From the NCBI RefSeq assembly GCF_019457515.1, contig NZ_CP080421.1, positions 3,534,001 through 3,598,000 on the forward strand: DNA of 64,000 bases, in the 5' to 3' direction. Below are positions 37,381 through 47,244 of the stretch, in pieces (the first letter of the stretch is position 1; each line of letters starts with the position of its first letter). The stretch is from Shewanella mesophila. GTDB taxonomy: Bacteria; Pseudomonadota; Gammaproteobacteria; Enterobacterales; Shewanellaceae. The position numbers were made by a program, and so were the translations under genes. The notes beneath the pieces were generated by a model. The model made no database searches. It saw nothing but the letters and a program-made list of their open reading frames with translations, and was not told the DNA's origin.

Positions 37381-38769
37381 ATTTTTCGCCGTATTAGTCA
37401 ATTCTGTAAGCAGCTTTTTGACGACAATCAAAACACAACAGAAACCACACAAGCGGGACTAAGCTTGGAGATCGTTGCAAGAAAAAATCATGCAATTTCT
37501 CGTAAGCAGATTAGCGAAAACGCTATAAAGGTACTCTACCGACTGCATAAAGCAGGCTTTAAAGCCTATCTTGTCGGTGGTGGGGTGCGTGACATTTTAC
37601 TGGGCCTCGAACCTAAAGATTTCGACGTTGTCACCAATGCGACGCCTGAAGAGATCAAAAGATTATTTCGAAACTGTCGCCTAGTCGGTCGTCGATTCCG
37701 TCTGGCCCATATTGTCTTTGGCCGTGATGTTATCGAAGTTGCGACCCTACGTGGCCACCATGTCGACAATGAAGAGAAGATCTCCAAGGTCAATGCAGAA
37801 GGTCGACTACTGCGTGACAACGTGTACGGCACCATAGATGAAGATGCTGAGCGCCGCGACTTTACCGTTAATGCTCTCTATTACGATATCAGTGACTTTT
37901 CGATACACAGTTATGGTGGCGGATTACAAGATTTAGAATCTCGCACCCTTCGCCTGATTGGTGATCCGCAAAAGCGCTACCGTGAAGATCCGGTTCGTAT
38001 GCTCAGAGCCGTGCGTTTTGCCACTAAGCTAGGGATGGACATAGATAAAGGTGCTGCCGACCCTATCTATGAACTCGCGCCACTGCTTAAAGATATTCCA
38101 GCCGCTCGCATGTATGAAGAGGTGTTGAAACTCTTCTTTAACGGTCAAGCGCAGAATAACTACACTATGATGCGTGAATATGGCTTATTTGAGCCGTTAT
38201 TCCCATTAGTTGAAAATGTCTTAGTAGAAGATCCTCATGGGCCTGCCACTAAGATGAACAACGCCATCATGCGTAACACAGATCAACGGGTACTGGCCGA
38301 TAAAACGGTCACCCCAGCATTCTTCTATGCGGCTATGTTATGGTATCCACTGAGTCAACGCGCCGATGATATAGCAGTAGAAAGCGGCCTAAGTACCTAT
38401 GATGCATTCTATGCCGCTATGGGTGATGTGATGGAGCAGCAATGTCGCTCAATCAGTATTCCCCGTAGGTTCAGTACACCAGCAAAAGATATTTGGCAGT
38501 TACAGTTACGTTTCGACCGTAATCAAGGCACTCGCGCATTTAAGTTCATTGAGCATCCCAAATTCCGTGCTGCCTACGATCTTCTGTTACTTCGCGCCGA
38601 AGCTGAGGGTGGCAATTTAACCAAGTCGGCGGCATGGTGGAAGAGTTTCGTCGAGGGCAGCGAAGAGCAGCGCAGTGTGATCGCACGAAGCACAGCCAAA
38701 GGCAATCGCAACCGTAATAACAATCGTCGCCGCCGCTCACCGAAAAAAACCACTAAACCAGAAGAATAA
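37381..38769 (+). CDS. pcnB: Poly(A) polymerase I, apparent AUU start codon
   Basis: Adds poly(A) tails to RNA 3' ends and so targets RNA for decay. Nucleotidyltransferase core: LVGGGVRDILLGLEPKDFDVVTNA, then RRDFTVNALYYD; a basic C-terminal tail (RNRNNNRRRRSPKK) for RNA contact. An ATG-, GTG- or TTG-only search gives TTG at 37465, but the frame is open upstream and reads FRRISQFCKQLF from an ATT at 37381, matching the E. coli N-terminus FTRVANFCRKVL that is known to start at AUU. GAGGTG lies 5-10 bases before that ATT. Predicted length 462 aa. Overlaps folK by one base. Confidence 0.9.
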   Translation: MFRRISQFCKQLFDDNQNTTETTQAGLSLEIVARKNHAISRKQISENAIKVLYRLHKAGFKAYLVGGGVRDILLGLEPKDFDVVTNATPEEIKRLFRNCRLVGRRFRLAHIVFGRDVIEVATLRGHHVDNEEKISKVNAEGRLLRDNVYGTIDEDAERRDFTVNALYYDISDFSIHSYGGGLQDLESRTLRLIGDPQKRYREDPVRMLRAVRFATKLGMDIDKGAADPIYELAPLLKDIPAARMYEEVLKLFFNGQAQNNYTMMREYGLFEPLFPLVENVLVEDPHGPATKMNNAIMRNTDQRVLADKTVTPAFFYAAMLWYPLSQRADDIAVESGLSTYDAFYAAMGDVMEQQCRSISIPRRFSTPAKDIWQLQLRFDRNQGTRAFKFIEHPKFRAAYDLLLLRAEAEGGNLTKSAAWWKSFVEGSEEQRSVIARSTAKGNRNRNNNRRRRSPKKTTKPEE

Positions 38770-39257
38770 TGACCCAGGTTTATATCGCATTGGGGGCCAA
38801 TCTTGAGTCCCCAAGACAACAGCTCGATGAAGCGGTTATCGCACTAAGTGCGCTCGCAGAAGATGCCGAAGTGCAAGTGTCTCCCTACTATCGTAGCGCG
38901 CCTATGGGGGATGTTGAGCAGCCCGACTATATCAATGCCGTTGCTTGCCTTACCACCCAATTAGCCCCGATTGAACTGCTCGACGCCTTGCAAACTATCG
39001 AGCTACAACAGGGACGAGTGCGCAATGTTCGCTGGGGGGCTAGAACCCTAGATCTCGATCTGCTGCTGTATGGCGATGAGCAACTCTCATTACCGCGATT
39101 AACTGTGCCTCACTATGGAATGAAACAACGTAGTTTCGTATTGGTGCCCCTAAGCGACTTAGCACCACAACTGATATTGCCTTGCGGTACGCCAATTAGC
39201 GCATTAATCGATGACAATCTCCGAGCCGAAGTGCAACAACTCGGCGCAGATCATTGA
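38769..39257 (+). CDS. folK: 6-hydroxymethyl-7,8-dihydropterin pyrophosphokinase
   Basis: Folate-pathway kinase of 162 aa transferring pyrophosphate from ATP to hydroxymethyl-dihydropterin. IALGANLESP at the N-terminus, then YRSAPMGDVEQPDYINAV and RWGARTLDLDLLLYGD, the last being the HPPK signature with the metal-binding Asp pair. Its ATG shares the A of the pcnB TAA stop (TAATG), indicating translational coupling. pcnB-folK-panB-panC is the conserved gammaproteobacterial order. Confidence 0.95.
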   Translation: MTQVYIALGANLESPRQQLDEAVIALSALAEDAEVQVSPYYRSAPMGDVEQPDYINAVACLTTQLAPIELLDALQTIELQQGRVRNVRWGARTLDLDLLLYGDEQLSLPRLTVPHYGMKQRSFVLVPLSDLAPQLILPCGTPISALIDDNLRAEVQQLGADH

Positions 39258-39335
39258 ACTTAAGCCAGAGTTAGCTTATAAAGCACTCTACTGTGAATAC
39301 AGAATCCTTTTTAAATCAGATTTAAGACCTTCATT

Positions 39336-40130
39336 ATGTCTAAGATAACTAGCTCTACCCTGCTCAAATTTAAGCAGGAAGGAAAAAAGTTCACTTCAAT
39401 CACCGCCTATGATGCCAGTTTTGCTGGTGCATTCGACAGTGAAGGAATCGATGTCCTGCTTGTTGGTGACTCATTAGGGATGGTACTTCAAGGCCATGAT
39501 GACACCTTACCTGTCACCATTGAAGATATCGCCTATCACACACGCTGTGTGCGCCGTGGTATCAAACGTGCCTTACTGATAGCCGATATGCCCTTCATGA
39601 GCTACGCCACGCCTGAGCAGGCGATGACCAATGCCACGGTCTTGATGCAAGCTGGCGCTAATATGGTTAAGATCGAAGGTGGCCATTGGCTACTTGAAAC
39701 CGTAACTAAACTCACCGAACGCGGCATTCCCGTCTGTGCTCATTTAGGCCTGACTCCACAGTCTGTTCATGTGTTTGGTGGTTTTAAAGTCCAAGGACGT
39801 GACGCTGATAATGCACAGCGGATCTTAGATGAAGCCAAAGCCCTCGAGGCTGCTGGCGCGCAGTTATTAGTGGTAGAGTGCATCCCGGCGGCGCTCGCTA
39901 AGACCATCGCAGAAGCGCTAACCATCCCCGTTATTGGTATTGGCGCTGGTGCCGATACCGATGGTCAGATCTTGGTCATGCATGATGTACTGGGCATTTC
40001 TAGTGGCTATATTCCTCGCTTTTCAAAGAACTATTTAGCCCAAACGGGCGAAATTCGTAGCGCCATTCGCGCTTATATTGAAGAGGTGGCAAACGGCACC
40101 TTTCCTAGCAGCGAACATACGTTTAACTAA
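39336..40130 (+). CDS. panB: Ketopantoate hydroxymethyltransferase
   Basis: First committed step of pantothenate and CoA synthesis: adds hydroxymethyl from methylene-tetrahydrofolate to ketoisovalerate. 264 aa, with metal-ligand aspartates in LLVGDSLGM and [11 protein letters not shown], and [20 protein letters not shown] with [19 protein letters not shown] in the barrel. 14 bases upstream of panC and in the same operon; folate supply by the nearby folK is functionally related. Confidence 0.97.
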   Translation: MSKITSSTLLKFKQEGKKFTSITAYDASFAGAFDSEGIDVLLVGDSLGMVLQGHDDTLPVTIEDIAYHTRCVRRGIKRALLIADMPFMSYATPEQAMTNATVLMQAGANMVKIEGGHWLLETVTKLTERGIPVCAHLGLTPQSVHVFGGFKVQGRDADNAQRILDEAKALEAAGAQLLVVECIPAALAKTIAEALTIPVIGIGAGADTDGQILVMHDVLGISSGYIPRFSKNYLAQTGEIRSAIRAYIEEVANGTFPSSEHTFN

Positions 40131-40144
40131 GGTAAGTAGTAAAG

Positions 40145-40990
40145 ATGTTTACCACTCAAGATATCGCTCAACTCCGAGAACAAGTGCGCCTTTGGAAACG
40201 CCAAGGTGAGACAGTAGCATTTGTACCAACCATGGGGAATCTGCACCTAGGCCATATTACCTTGGTAAAGGAAGCCGCTAAGCACGCAGACCATGTCGTG
40301 GTCTCTATCTTCGTTAACCCTATGCAGTTTGGTGCAAATGAAGATCTCGATGCCTATCCTCGCACCTTAGATGCAGACAAGGCGGCGTTAGTAGACGCTG
40401 GTGTAGAACTGCTATTCACCCCAACACCAGAGATCATTTACCCCAAAGGTATGGATAAGCAGACTTTCGTCGAAGTCCCGAAGATCTCAGATGAACTCTG
40501 TGGTGCTAGCCGTCCAGGTCATTTTCGTGGCGTGGCAACCATAGTCTGTAAGCTATTTAATATTGTTCAACCCGATATCGCCCTGTTTGGTAACAAAGAT
40601 TTTCAGCAGCTAATGGTGATTAAAACCATGGTAGAGGATCTATCACTACCGATAGAGGTAATTGGTGTAGATACCATACGTGAGCAAACAGGTTTAGCCA
40701 TGAGTTCACGCAATGGTTACTTAAGTGCAGCACAAAAGCTGCAGGCAGCCACACTTAAACAAACCATGGATGAAATGGCTGACGCGATTCGCCGCGGTGA
40801 AGCTATCCCTAATGTAGTGCAAGCTTCAGAAGCTAAATTGATGCAGGCGGGTTTTAAACCCGATTATCTGGCGGTACGTAACGCCAATAATCTCCATGAA
40901 GTCATCGAGCAAGATAGTGCCCTAGTGATCTTGGCGGCTGCCTATATGGGGACAACACGCTTGATTGATAACCTGACATTCCAGCGCTAG
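40145..40990 (+). CDS. panC: Pantothenate synthetase
   Basis: Joins pantoate and beta-alanine using ATP. 281 aa; class I adenylate-forming signature [35 protein letters not shown] and KMSKS-equivalent AMSSRNGYL. The second gene of panBC. A stem-loop at 41076 lies 85 bases downstream and likely ends the transcript. No panD follows. Confidence 0.97.
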   Translation: MFTTQDIAQLREQVRLWKRQGETVAFVPTMGNLHLGHITLVKEAAKHADHVVVSIFVNPMQFGANEDLDAYPRTLDADKAALVDAGVELLFTPTPEIIYPKGMDKQTFVEVPKISDELCGASRPGHFRGVATIVCKLFNIVQPDIALFGNKDFQQLMVIKTMVEDLSLPIEVIGVDTIREQTGLAMSSRNGYLSAAQKLQAATLKQTMDEMADAIRRGEAIPNVVQASEAKLMQAGFKPDYLAVRNANNLHEVIEQDSALVILAAAYMGTTRLIDNLTFQR

Positions 40991-41075
40991 CCACTAAAAT
41001 GAGCCAAGGGTGATCAAGTCACGACTAATTGATGGGTAACTATCACATCCCTTAGCTTGTAATTTGATCAATAAA

Positions 41076-41103
41076 ACGAGGAGCAAGAACCTGAGCTCCT
41101 CGT
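41076..41103. terminator. Hairpin after panC
   Basis: ACGAGGAGC at 41076-41084 pairs with GCTCCTCGT at 41095-41103. The plus-strand trailer is CTATTCCC, the minus-strand trailer TTTTATTG; probable panBC terminator. The rest of the 840-base gap to lldP holds no credible gene but several regulatory sites. Confidence 0.5.
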
Positions 41104-41277
41104 CTATTCCCTTACCAGTAATGGCTACAATTCAACCAAATCTAGCCCCATTATTGCATCACGACTTTATTTTTATCTCACAAAATGGCGTTTACTCGCC
41201 CCAAATTGGTGCAGACAAAATCAGCTTCATTCTCCGAAAATCAGAAATAAAATTACCTATTTGAGAAAAATGGATAA

Positions 41278-41293
41278 AGTGAGCTAGATCGAG
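41278..41293. promoter_or_regulatory. Weak CRP-like site, distal lldP upstream region
   Basis: AGTGAGCTAGATCGAG: GTGA-N6-TCGA, one mismatch from the CRP half-site pair GTGA/TCAC. It is almost the same as the stronger site at 41596. Confidence 0.35.
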
Positions 41294-41414
41294 ATCACAT
41301 ACATAATTTTTACACGGGTCTTTTGTGAAATTTTACAGATAATGACTAACTTACTGAATATTATTGGTAATACCTTTTTACCAACATATATCACCTACTA
41401 CCGACAATTAACAG

Positions 41415-41430
41415 AGTGATTTAGATCACT
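41415..41430. promoter_or_regulatory. CRP-like site upstream of lldP
   Basis: AGTGATTTAGATCACT contains GTGA-N6-TCAC with full symmetry in the half sites, as in the CRP consensus TGTGA-N6-TCACA. About 407 bases before the start codon. Confidence 0.55.
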
Positions 41431-41595
41431 CCCCCTAAAAACCAACGCTTTCATTAATGAGTTCTAAACTGAAATTATGAGATCAGATATTTCCATAAAC
41501 GAGACCATTTTAGAGTAAAAACTCTCTAAAAAACACCTTCCCGAACTATACACATTGTTTTTGATTCCATTTAGTTATAACAAACTGCGCAGACC

Positions 41596-41611
41596 AGTGA
41601 GCCAGATCACA
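41596..41611. promoter_or_regulatory. CRP-like site upstream of lldP (best match)
   Basis: AGTGAGCCAGATCACA has GTGA-N6-TCACA. It lies about 225 bases before lldP. In Shewanella, CRP governs much of the lactate and anaerobic respiration programme. Confidence 0.6.
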
Positions 41612-41677
41612 CTTTAACGCTAGCGCAACAGACTAAGCTCACACACATTCCATCTCCTCCTACATAATCAATACAAG

Positions 41678-41691
41678 ATGATCTAGATCAT
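41678..41691. promoter_or_regulatory. FNR/EtrA-like or CRP-like palindrome upstream of lldP
   Basis: ATGATCTAGATCAT is a perfect palindrome containing TGAT-N4-ATCA, the core of the FNR box TTGAT-N4-ATCAA. About 145 bases before lldP. Confidence 0.5.
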
Positions 41692-41836
41692 ATTTGCTTT
41701 TAGTGAATTAGCGTTTAGTACGCATCAAAGCTTAATTGACCAATGAAATAATTAAGCCAACAAGCGCGGTGCTGTATCAATTGAGCCAGCCCTAACAAAA
41801 ATTAGAATCCACAAGTAAAGACAGTAAGAGGCAATC

Positions 41837-43480
41837 ATGACCCTACTTCAACTGCTCGCCAGTTTAACGCCAGTAATCAGCGTTATGCTATTTTTGGTAC
41901 TATTAAAAATGCCAGCATCGCGCGCCATGCCGATCTCTATGGTAATGACAGGCTTAGCCGCCGTCTTTATCTGGCAGATGGACACCACGATACTTAGTGC
42001 ATCTGTGGTCGAAGGACTACTTTCAGCCCTAACGCCGTTAACAATCATCTTCGGTGCAGTGTTCCTGCTCAACACCCTTAAATACTCCGGCGCTATGGAC
42101 ACCATTCGTGCTGGATTTACCAATATCAGCGGTGACGCTCGCGTACAAGTAGTTATCATCTGTTGGTTATTTGGCTCGTTCATCGAGGGGTCCGCCGGTT
42201 TTGGTACGCCTGCAGCAATCGGTGCACCACTGCTAGTACTGCTCGGTGTGCCGCCCATTGCTGCCGCCGTAGTCGCTTTGATAGCCGACTCTACCAGCGT
42301 ATCGTTCGGCGCAATTGGCCTACCTGTATTATTCGGTATGGAGCAGGGCTTAATGTCTGGCGGTGTGAGTATGGCTGCAGACCAGATTGCCGAACATGGC
42401 GGTCATTTCTCTGACTATGCTCAGTTTATCGCAATGCACATGATCACTATCGATTTGATCATAGGCACCTTGATCCCATTAGTGTTGGTTTCTGTCCTGA
42501 CAGGCTTCTTCGGTCGCAACAAGTCATTTAAGGAAGGCCTAGCCATATGGAAGTTTGCCCTCTTTGCAGGTTTAGCATTTACTGTTCCAGCTTGGTTAAT
42601 CAACTTCTTCGCAGGCCCAGAGTTCCCATCAGTTATCGGTGCACTCGTCGGTATGGCCTTAGTTATTCCTGTTGCTCGTAAAGGCTATTTACTACCAGCA
42701 AAACCATGGAATGATTTTGCCGAAAACGACAACCAAGAGCAAAACAAAATAGAGACTAAAGCTCATTTTTCTCAAGTTGCTGCATGGACGCCATATATCA
42801 TAATGGCGGCACTACTAGTGCTTTCTCGCACCGTAGCCCCACTAAAATCTTGGTTAACTAGCTTCAACATCAGCTGGACAGGTTTACTCGGCACAGAACT
42901 TAAAGCTGGCTTCGCCACGCTTTATGCGCCAGGCGCCTTCTTCGTTCTTGTCTGTATCCTTGGTTTCTTCCTGTTTAAGATGAAATCCCCAGCAATCAAA
43001 GAGTCTTTCACCGTCTCTTGCAAGTCAATGCTACCAACGATTATCTCTCTAGGCGCTTCGGTTCCTATGGTGAAGATCTTCCTAAACTCAGGCGCAAACG
43101 AATCAGGTTTAGCCTCTATGCCTGTGGCACTAGCCGATATGCTAGCTGGCTCTATGGGCGCAGTATGGGCTTGGATGTCACCGATAGTGGGTATCTTCGG
43201 TGCATTCCTATCTGGCTCCGCAACCTTCTCCAACATGATGTTCTCTGGTCTACAATATAGCGTAGCCGACAACATTGGCATGAACCACGCGGTCGTTCTC
43301 GCGCTTCAAGGCATAGGTGCTAACGCGGGTAACATGATGTGTGTGATGAACGTGGTCGCTGCTGCAACCGTTGTTGGTATGGCAGGTAGAGAATCTGAAA
43401 TCATTCGTAAAACCATGCCTATTGCGCTTGGTTATGCCTTAGTCGCCGGTACGATTGCGACCGTGTGGGGCGGTTTCTAA
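41837..43480 (+). CDS. lldP: L-lactate permease, LctP/LldP family
   Basis: Inner-membrane lactate/proton symporter of 547 aa with about 12 TM segments. Family features include [21 protein letters not shown] and the related second copy [15 protein letters not shown] near the C-terminus. ATG preceded by AAGAGGCAATC. It is followed closely by the lactate dehydrogenase gene, with which it must share function; a hairpin in the gap may reduce downstream transcription. Confidence 0.95.
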   Translation: MTLLQLLASLTPVISVMLFLVLLKMPASRAMPISMVMTGLAAVFIWQMDTTILSASVVEGLLSALTPLTIIFGAVFLLNTLKYSGAMDTIRAGFTNISGDARVQVVIICWLFGSFIEGSAGFGTPAAIGAPLLVLLGVPPIAAAVVALIADSTSVSFGAIGLPVLFGMEQGLMSGGVSMAADQIAEHGGHFSDYAQFIAMHMITIDLIIGTLIPLVLVSVLTGFFGRNKSFKEGLAIWKFALFAGLAFTVPAWLINFFAGPEFPSVIGALVGMALVIPVARKGYLLPAKPWNDFAENDNQEQNKIETKAHFSQVAAWTPYIIMAALLVLSRTVAPLKSWLTSFNISWTGLLGTELKAGFATLYAPGAFFVLVCILGFFLFKMKSPAIKESFTVSCKSMLPTIISLGASVPMVKIFLNSGANESGLASMPVALADMLAGSMGAVWAWMSPIVGIFGAFLSGSATFSNMMFSGLQYSVADNIGMNHAVVLALQGIGANAGNMMCVMNVVAAATVVGMAGRESEIIRKTMPIALGYALVAGTIATVWGGF

Positions 43481-43496
43481 GTATAAATTCTCAGGG

Positions 43497-43523
43497 AGGT
43501 GAGCAAATCATTGCTCACCTTTT
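43497..43523 (+). terminator. Attenuator-like hairpin between lldP and dld
   Basis: AGGTGAGCAA at 43497-43506 pairs perfectly with TTGCTCACCT at 43511-43520 around ATCA, followed by TTT. A short but good intrinsic-terminator shape, likely to make dld expression lower than lldP. Confidence 0.6.
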
Positions 43524-43549
43524 ACCCGTTCAAAATAAAGAGTAATCTC

Positions 43550-46354
43550 ATGTCGATTAACTATTCAGCTGTTGTCGCAGATTTAAGAGCAAAACTAGGC
43601 CAAGATGCGGTCACCGATGATGCGGTGCGCCGTTTTGCCTGGTCAACCGATGCCAGTTATTTCCGTATTGTTCCTGAAGTGGTCGTACACGCAGAAACAC
43701 TAGAGCAAGCTAAGCAAACTCTCGAGGTTGCGCGTGCTCATCAGGCTCCTATTACCTTCCGCGCCGCAGGTACCAGTTTATCGGGTCAGGCGATCGGTGA
43801 AGGTATTTTGTTGATCTTAGGCCATGATGGTTTTAGAAAAATTACTATCAGCGAAGATAAACAAAAGATCTCATTGGGGGCGGCCGTTATCGGTAGCGAT
43901 GCTAACTTGGCGCTGAAGCCATTTAGTAAAAAAATCGGTCCCGACCCAGCAACCTTAGCCTCGGCGATGGTCGGCGGTATCGTAGCCAATAACGCTTCGG
44001 GTATGTGTTGTGGTACGGCGCAAAACAGCTATCAAACCATCTCATCAGCCAAACTACTGTTTGCCGATGGCACCGAGCTTGATACTGGTTGTGAGAAATC
44101 AAAAGCAGCCTTTGCTGCCAGCCATAAAGACCTACTTAACGAGTTGACCGAATTAAGCCAATTGACTCGTAATAACGAAGTGTTAGCTAACCGTATTCGT
44201 AAAAAGTTCTCAATAAAAAATACCACAGGCTACAGCATTAACGCCTTGGTTGATTTCGCCGATCCATTCGATTTAATCAACCACTTAATCGTGGGATCAG
44301 AAGGTACCCTTGCATTCGTAGAGGAAGTGACCTACGACACAGTTGAAGAAGCTAAGTTTAAAGCGTCTGCCATGGCGGTATTTTACAACATGGTCGATGC
44401 GGCAAGTGCGATTCCGCCGATTAAGTGCGACAGTGTTGCAGCAGCTGAGCTACTGGACTGGGCGTCCATTAAGTCAGTTACTGGCAAGAAAGGGATGCCA
44501 GAGTGGTTAAGCGAACTCCCTGAAGGCGCAGCAATTCTACTGATTGAATCCCGTGCTAACGATGAAGAAACCCTCAACCGTTACACTCAAGATGTGATCG
44601 CTAAGCTCGCCCATCTAGAAACTGAGCGCCCAATCACCTTCAGTAACGACCCTGAGGTTTATAGCAAATACTGGGCAATGCGTTCAGGTTTGTTCCCCAT
44701 CATTGGTGGTGAACGTCCAAAAGGGACTTCGGTTATTATCGAAGATGTCGCGTTTGAGCTACAACATTTAGCCAACGCAGCGAGCGATCTAACCGCACTA
44801 TTCCATAAACATGGTTACCCTGAAGGGGTGATCTATGGTCATGCGCTAGCGGGTAACTTCCACTTTATTATTACCCCAACCTTCGCCTCGCAAGAAGATA
44901 TCAACCGTTTCCACGCCTTCATGCAAGACGTGGCCGAGATGGTTATCGACAAGTATGATGGTTCAATGAAGGCTGAGCATGGTACTGGCCGTGCGGTAGC
45001 GCCATTTGTCGAGATGGAATGGGGTGCTGACGCTTATACCTTAATGAAGCGCATCAAGCATATCTTCGATCCGCAAGGGCTACTTAACCCAGGCGTGATA
45101 CTTAACAACGACGCCAATGTGCACGTGAAGAATATCAAGCCTTGTCCTGTGGTCGATGACTATGTCGATAAGTGTATCGAGTGTGGTTTCTGCGAAAAAA
45201 CCTGTCCAACCTCGGCGCTTAACTTCACGCCGCGTCAGCGTATTGCGACCTTACGTGAAATTGCTCGTCTCGAAGCCTCGGGTGATAAGCAAGCGGCAGA
45301 AGAGATGCGCGCAGCCGCCAAGTATGATGTCGTTGATACCTGCGCCGCCTGTCAGCTATGTACCATTGCCTGCCCAGTTGACAACAGCATGGGTAATCTG
45401 GTGCGTAAGCTACGTACCCCTTATATCACCACCACTGAGCAGAAAGTACTGGATTTCCAAGCCAAACATTTTGGCGCGGTAAACCAAGTGATCAGCACAG
45501 GTTTCAACATACTCAACATCATTCATAAAGTGACCGGTGACAGCGTGACTAACGGGCTGATGAACGTTGGTCGTATGGTGTCTAAAGAGGTACCTTATTG
45601 GAACCCTGACTTTGCTAAGGGTGCTAACCTGCCTACCCCTTCGCCAATCAACCCAGACAAGGAAACCGTGGTCTACTTCCCAGCATGTGGCGGTCGAACT
45701 TTCGGGCCAACACCGCTAGATCCAGACAATCGCACCCTACCAGATGTCGTGGTGACGCTACTTGAACGCGCAGGCTACAACGTCGTGACGCCAGATAATA
45801 CTCGTCACCTATGCTGCGGCCAGATGTGGGAATCAAAAGGTGACTTTAAAAACGCCGATGCTAAACGCGATGAGCTAATCGATGCTCTAAGCGCACTGAG
45901 CGAAAACGGCAAAGTCCCGGTAGTGGTCGATGCACTATCTTGTACATACCGCACACTAACAGGTAACCCTAAGGTTGAGATCACCGACTTAGTCGAGTTT
46001 ATGCACGACAAGATTTTGCCTAAGCTGACCTTCACCAAGAAGGTCAACATCGCGCTGCACTTTGGTTGTAGTGCGCGTAAAATGAAGCTTGAGCCTAAGA
46101 TGCAAGCGTTAGCCGACGCCTGTAGTGCTGGCGTTAAGCTACCTGAAGGTATCGAGTGTTGTGGTTATGCTGGCGAGAAAGGCTTGTACAAGCCAGAGAT
46201 GAACGCTAGTGCCCTGCGCAACATTAAGAAACTGATCCCTGTCGATATCAAAGAGGGCTATTACGCTAACCGTATGTGTGAAGTGGGTCTGTCACATCAC
46301 AGCGGTATCTCTTATCGTCACTTGGCTTATCTTCTAGAAGAATGTAGCCGTTAG
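43550..46354 (+). CDS. dld: D-lactate dehydrogenase, FAD and Fe-S binding (Dld-II type)
   Basis: Membrane-associated D-lactate dehydrogenase of 934 aa that passes electrons to quinone. N-terminal FAD_binding_4 (ITFRAAGTSLSGQAIG, DPATLASAMVGGIVANNASG), FAD-oxidase C domain, then two 4Fe-4S motifs: CIECGFCEKTCP and CAACQLCTIACP, and two CCG-type domains (HLCCGQMW and IECCGYAGEKG) that bind further Fe-S clusters. Start chosen at the ATG 43550; the longer frame to 43499 begins with a GTG inside the hairpin. In S. oneidensis lldEFG lie next to this pair; they are absent here. Confidence 0.93.
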   Translation: MSINYSAVVADLRAKLGQDAVTDDAVRRFAWSTDASYFRIVPEVVVHAETLEQAKQTLEVARAHQAPITFRAAGTSLSGQAIGEGILLILGHDGFRKITISEDKQKISLGAAVIGSDANLALKPFSKKIGPDPATLASAMVGGIVANNASGMCCGTAQNSYQTISSAKLLFADGTELDTGCEKSKAAFAASHKDLLNELTELSQLTRNNEVLANRIRKKFSIKNTTGYSINALVDFADPFDLINHLIVGSEGTLAFVEEVTYDTVEEAKFKASAMAVFYNMVDAASAIPPIKCDSVAAAELLDWASIKSVTGKKGMPEWLSELPEGAAILLIESRANDEETLNRYTQDVIAKLAHLETERPITFSNDPEVYSKYWAMRSGLFPIIGGERPKGTSVIIEDVAFELQHLANAASDLTALFHKHGYPEGVIYGHALAGNFHFIITPTFASQEDINRFHAFMQDVAEMVIDKYDGSMKAEHGTGRAVAPFVEMEWGADAYTLMKRIKHIFDPQGLLNPGVILNNDANVHVKNIKPCPVVDDYVDKCIECGFCEKTCPTSALNFTPRQRIATLREIARLEASGDKQAAEEMRAAAKYDVVDTCAACQLCTIACPVDNSMGNLVRKLRTPYITTTEQKVLDFQAKHFGAVNQVISTGFNILNIIHKVTGDSVTNGLMNVGRMVSKEVPYWNPDFAKGANLPTPSPINPDKETVVYFPACGGRTFGPTPLDPDNRTLPDVVVTLLERAGYNVVTPDNTRHLCCGQMWESKGDFKNADAKRDELIDALSALSENGKVPVVVDALSCTYRTLTGNPKVEITDLVEFMHDKILPKLTFTKKVNIALHFGCSARKMKLEPKMQALADACSAGVKLPEGIECCGYAGEKGLYKPEMNASALRNIKKLIPVDIKEGYYANRMCEVGLSHHSGISYRHLAYLLEECSR

Positions 46355-46393
46355 TCACAAATTAGGTTTTAAATAACCCCACCCAAGCAAACT

Positions 46394-46428
46394 CCGCGAT
46401 ATGAACTGATTTCATATCGCGGTTTTTT
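46394..46428 (+). terminator. Terminator of the lactate operon
   Basis: CCGCGATATGAA at 46394-46405 pairs perfectly with TTCATATCGCGG at 46411-46422, followed by six T. Confidence 0.93.
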
Positions 46429-46619
46429 ATTTCTGGCCTCATTTGCCGTTATTACAGTTATTTAACGTTACAAATACTGGTGTTAATGACCGACTTGCGC
46501 CATAGTAAGGGGGTTTACTAGGCGAAATAGGGATGTGCGGCGCTGCCGATAAATTTCTCCCATCGACTAATATGATCACTAAACTGTCTTTTTTAGGCTG
46601 ATAGAGGATATATCGCCAA

Positions 46620-47156
46620 ATGGGAAAACTGCTCCTGACCCTCACTTTCATGATGCTATCTATGGGTGCCCATGCTAATAGTATTTATAAGTGTATAAAA
46701 GGAGACAAAATTGTCTTCAGCCAGTCATCTTGCCCTAAAGAGTTTCGCCAACATGAAATTCAGTATCAACTTGGGATCACCACTGAAACCGACACAGATA
46801 AAAAGCGCCAATCGGTCGACCCACTGCAAGCTCTGCTCACTAAAAACACCATCTCGAAAGAGAAACTATTGCTACTTATCGGTAGTGAGATCTATCGTCT
46901 CAAGCAGGAAAACAGCTATTACGAGATCTTACGCGCCAGTGAAAAACAGAAGCTTGATCGCAAGCGTTATTGGCAGAAGCAGGCTAAAGACGATCCTGAA
47001 TTCATAACCAAAATCGATGAGATGAATGCCCATTTCGATAATTTGATTCAGATTAACCTTGAAGCGATAGACGTACTAAAACAGCATCAAGCTAAGATCC
47101 AAGCCGAATCGACCGAAGATGAAAAGCCGAGTCCCGCCTCAGAAGCTAAGCAGTAA
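46620..47156 (+). CDS. Exported DUF4124-domain protein
   Basis: A 178-aa protein with a signal peptide at 1-20 (cleavage after AHA) and a DUF4124 module: SIYKCIKGDKIVFSQSSCP, where two cysteines flank a short beta motif, as in periplasmic DUF4124 proteins. The remainder is a long charged alpha-helical or coiled-coil region (75-160) ending in a low-complexity SPASEAKQ tail. Function unknown for the family. Transcribed alone; a small tandem repeat follows. Confidence 0.75.
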   Translation: MGKLLLTLTFMMLSMGAHANSIYKCIKGDKIVFSQSSCPKEFRQHEIQYQLGITTETDTDKKRQSVDPLQALLTKNTISKEKLLLLIGSEIYRLKQENSYYEILRASEKQKLDRKRYWQKQAKDDPEFITKIDEMNAHFDNLIQINLEAIDVLKQHQAKIQAESTEDEKPSPASEAKQ

Positions 47157-47184
47157 CAATACCAAGATATATTCATTAAGCTTG

Positions 47185-47241
47185 GGTAACTTTAGTTGCC
47201 CCAAATAATAGGTAACTTCAGTTGCCCAAATAACAGGTAAC
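47185..47241. repeat. 25-26-bp tandem repeat before the small DUF4144-like gene
   Basis: Two and a quarter copies of a unit beginning GGTAACTT(T/C)AGTTGCC and ending AAATAA(T/C)A, starting at 47185 and 47211, with GGTAAC again at 47236, just before the ATG at 47245. Confidence 0.75.
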
Positions 47242-47244
47242 CTA

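Noticed and set aside
41064..41264. 66-codon plus-strand frame after panC
   Set aside because: It overlaps the panC-proximal hairpin, has no ribosome site and no recognisable protein features; better explained as intergenic regulatory DNA.
43499..43549. GTG start extending dld by 17 codons
   Set aside because: The GTG lies in a perfect hairpin after lldP and the added residues are not like Dld N-termini; the ATG at 43550 fits better.
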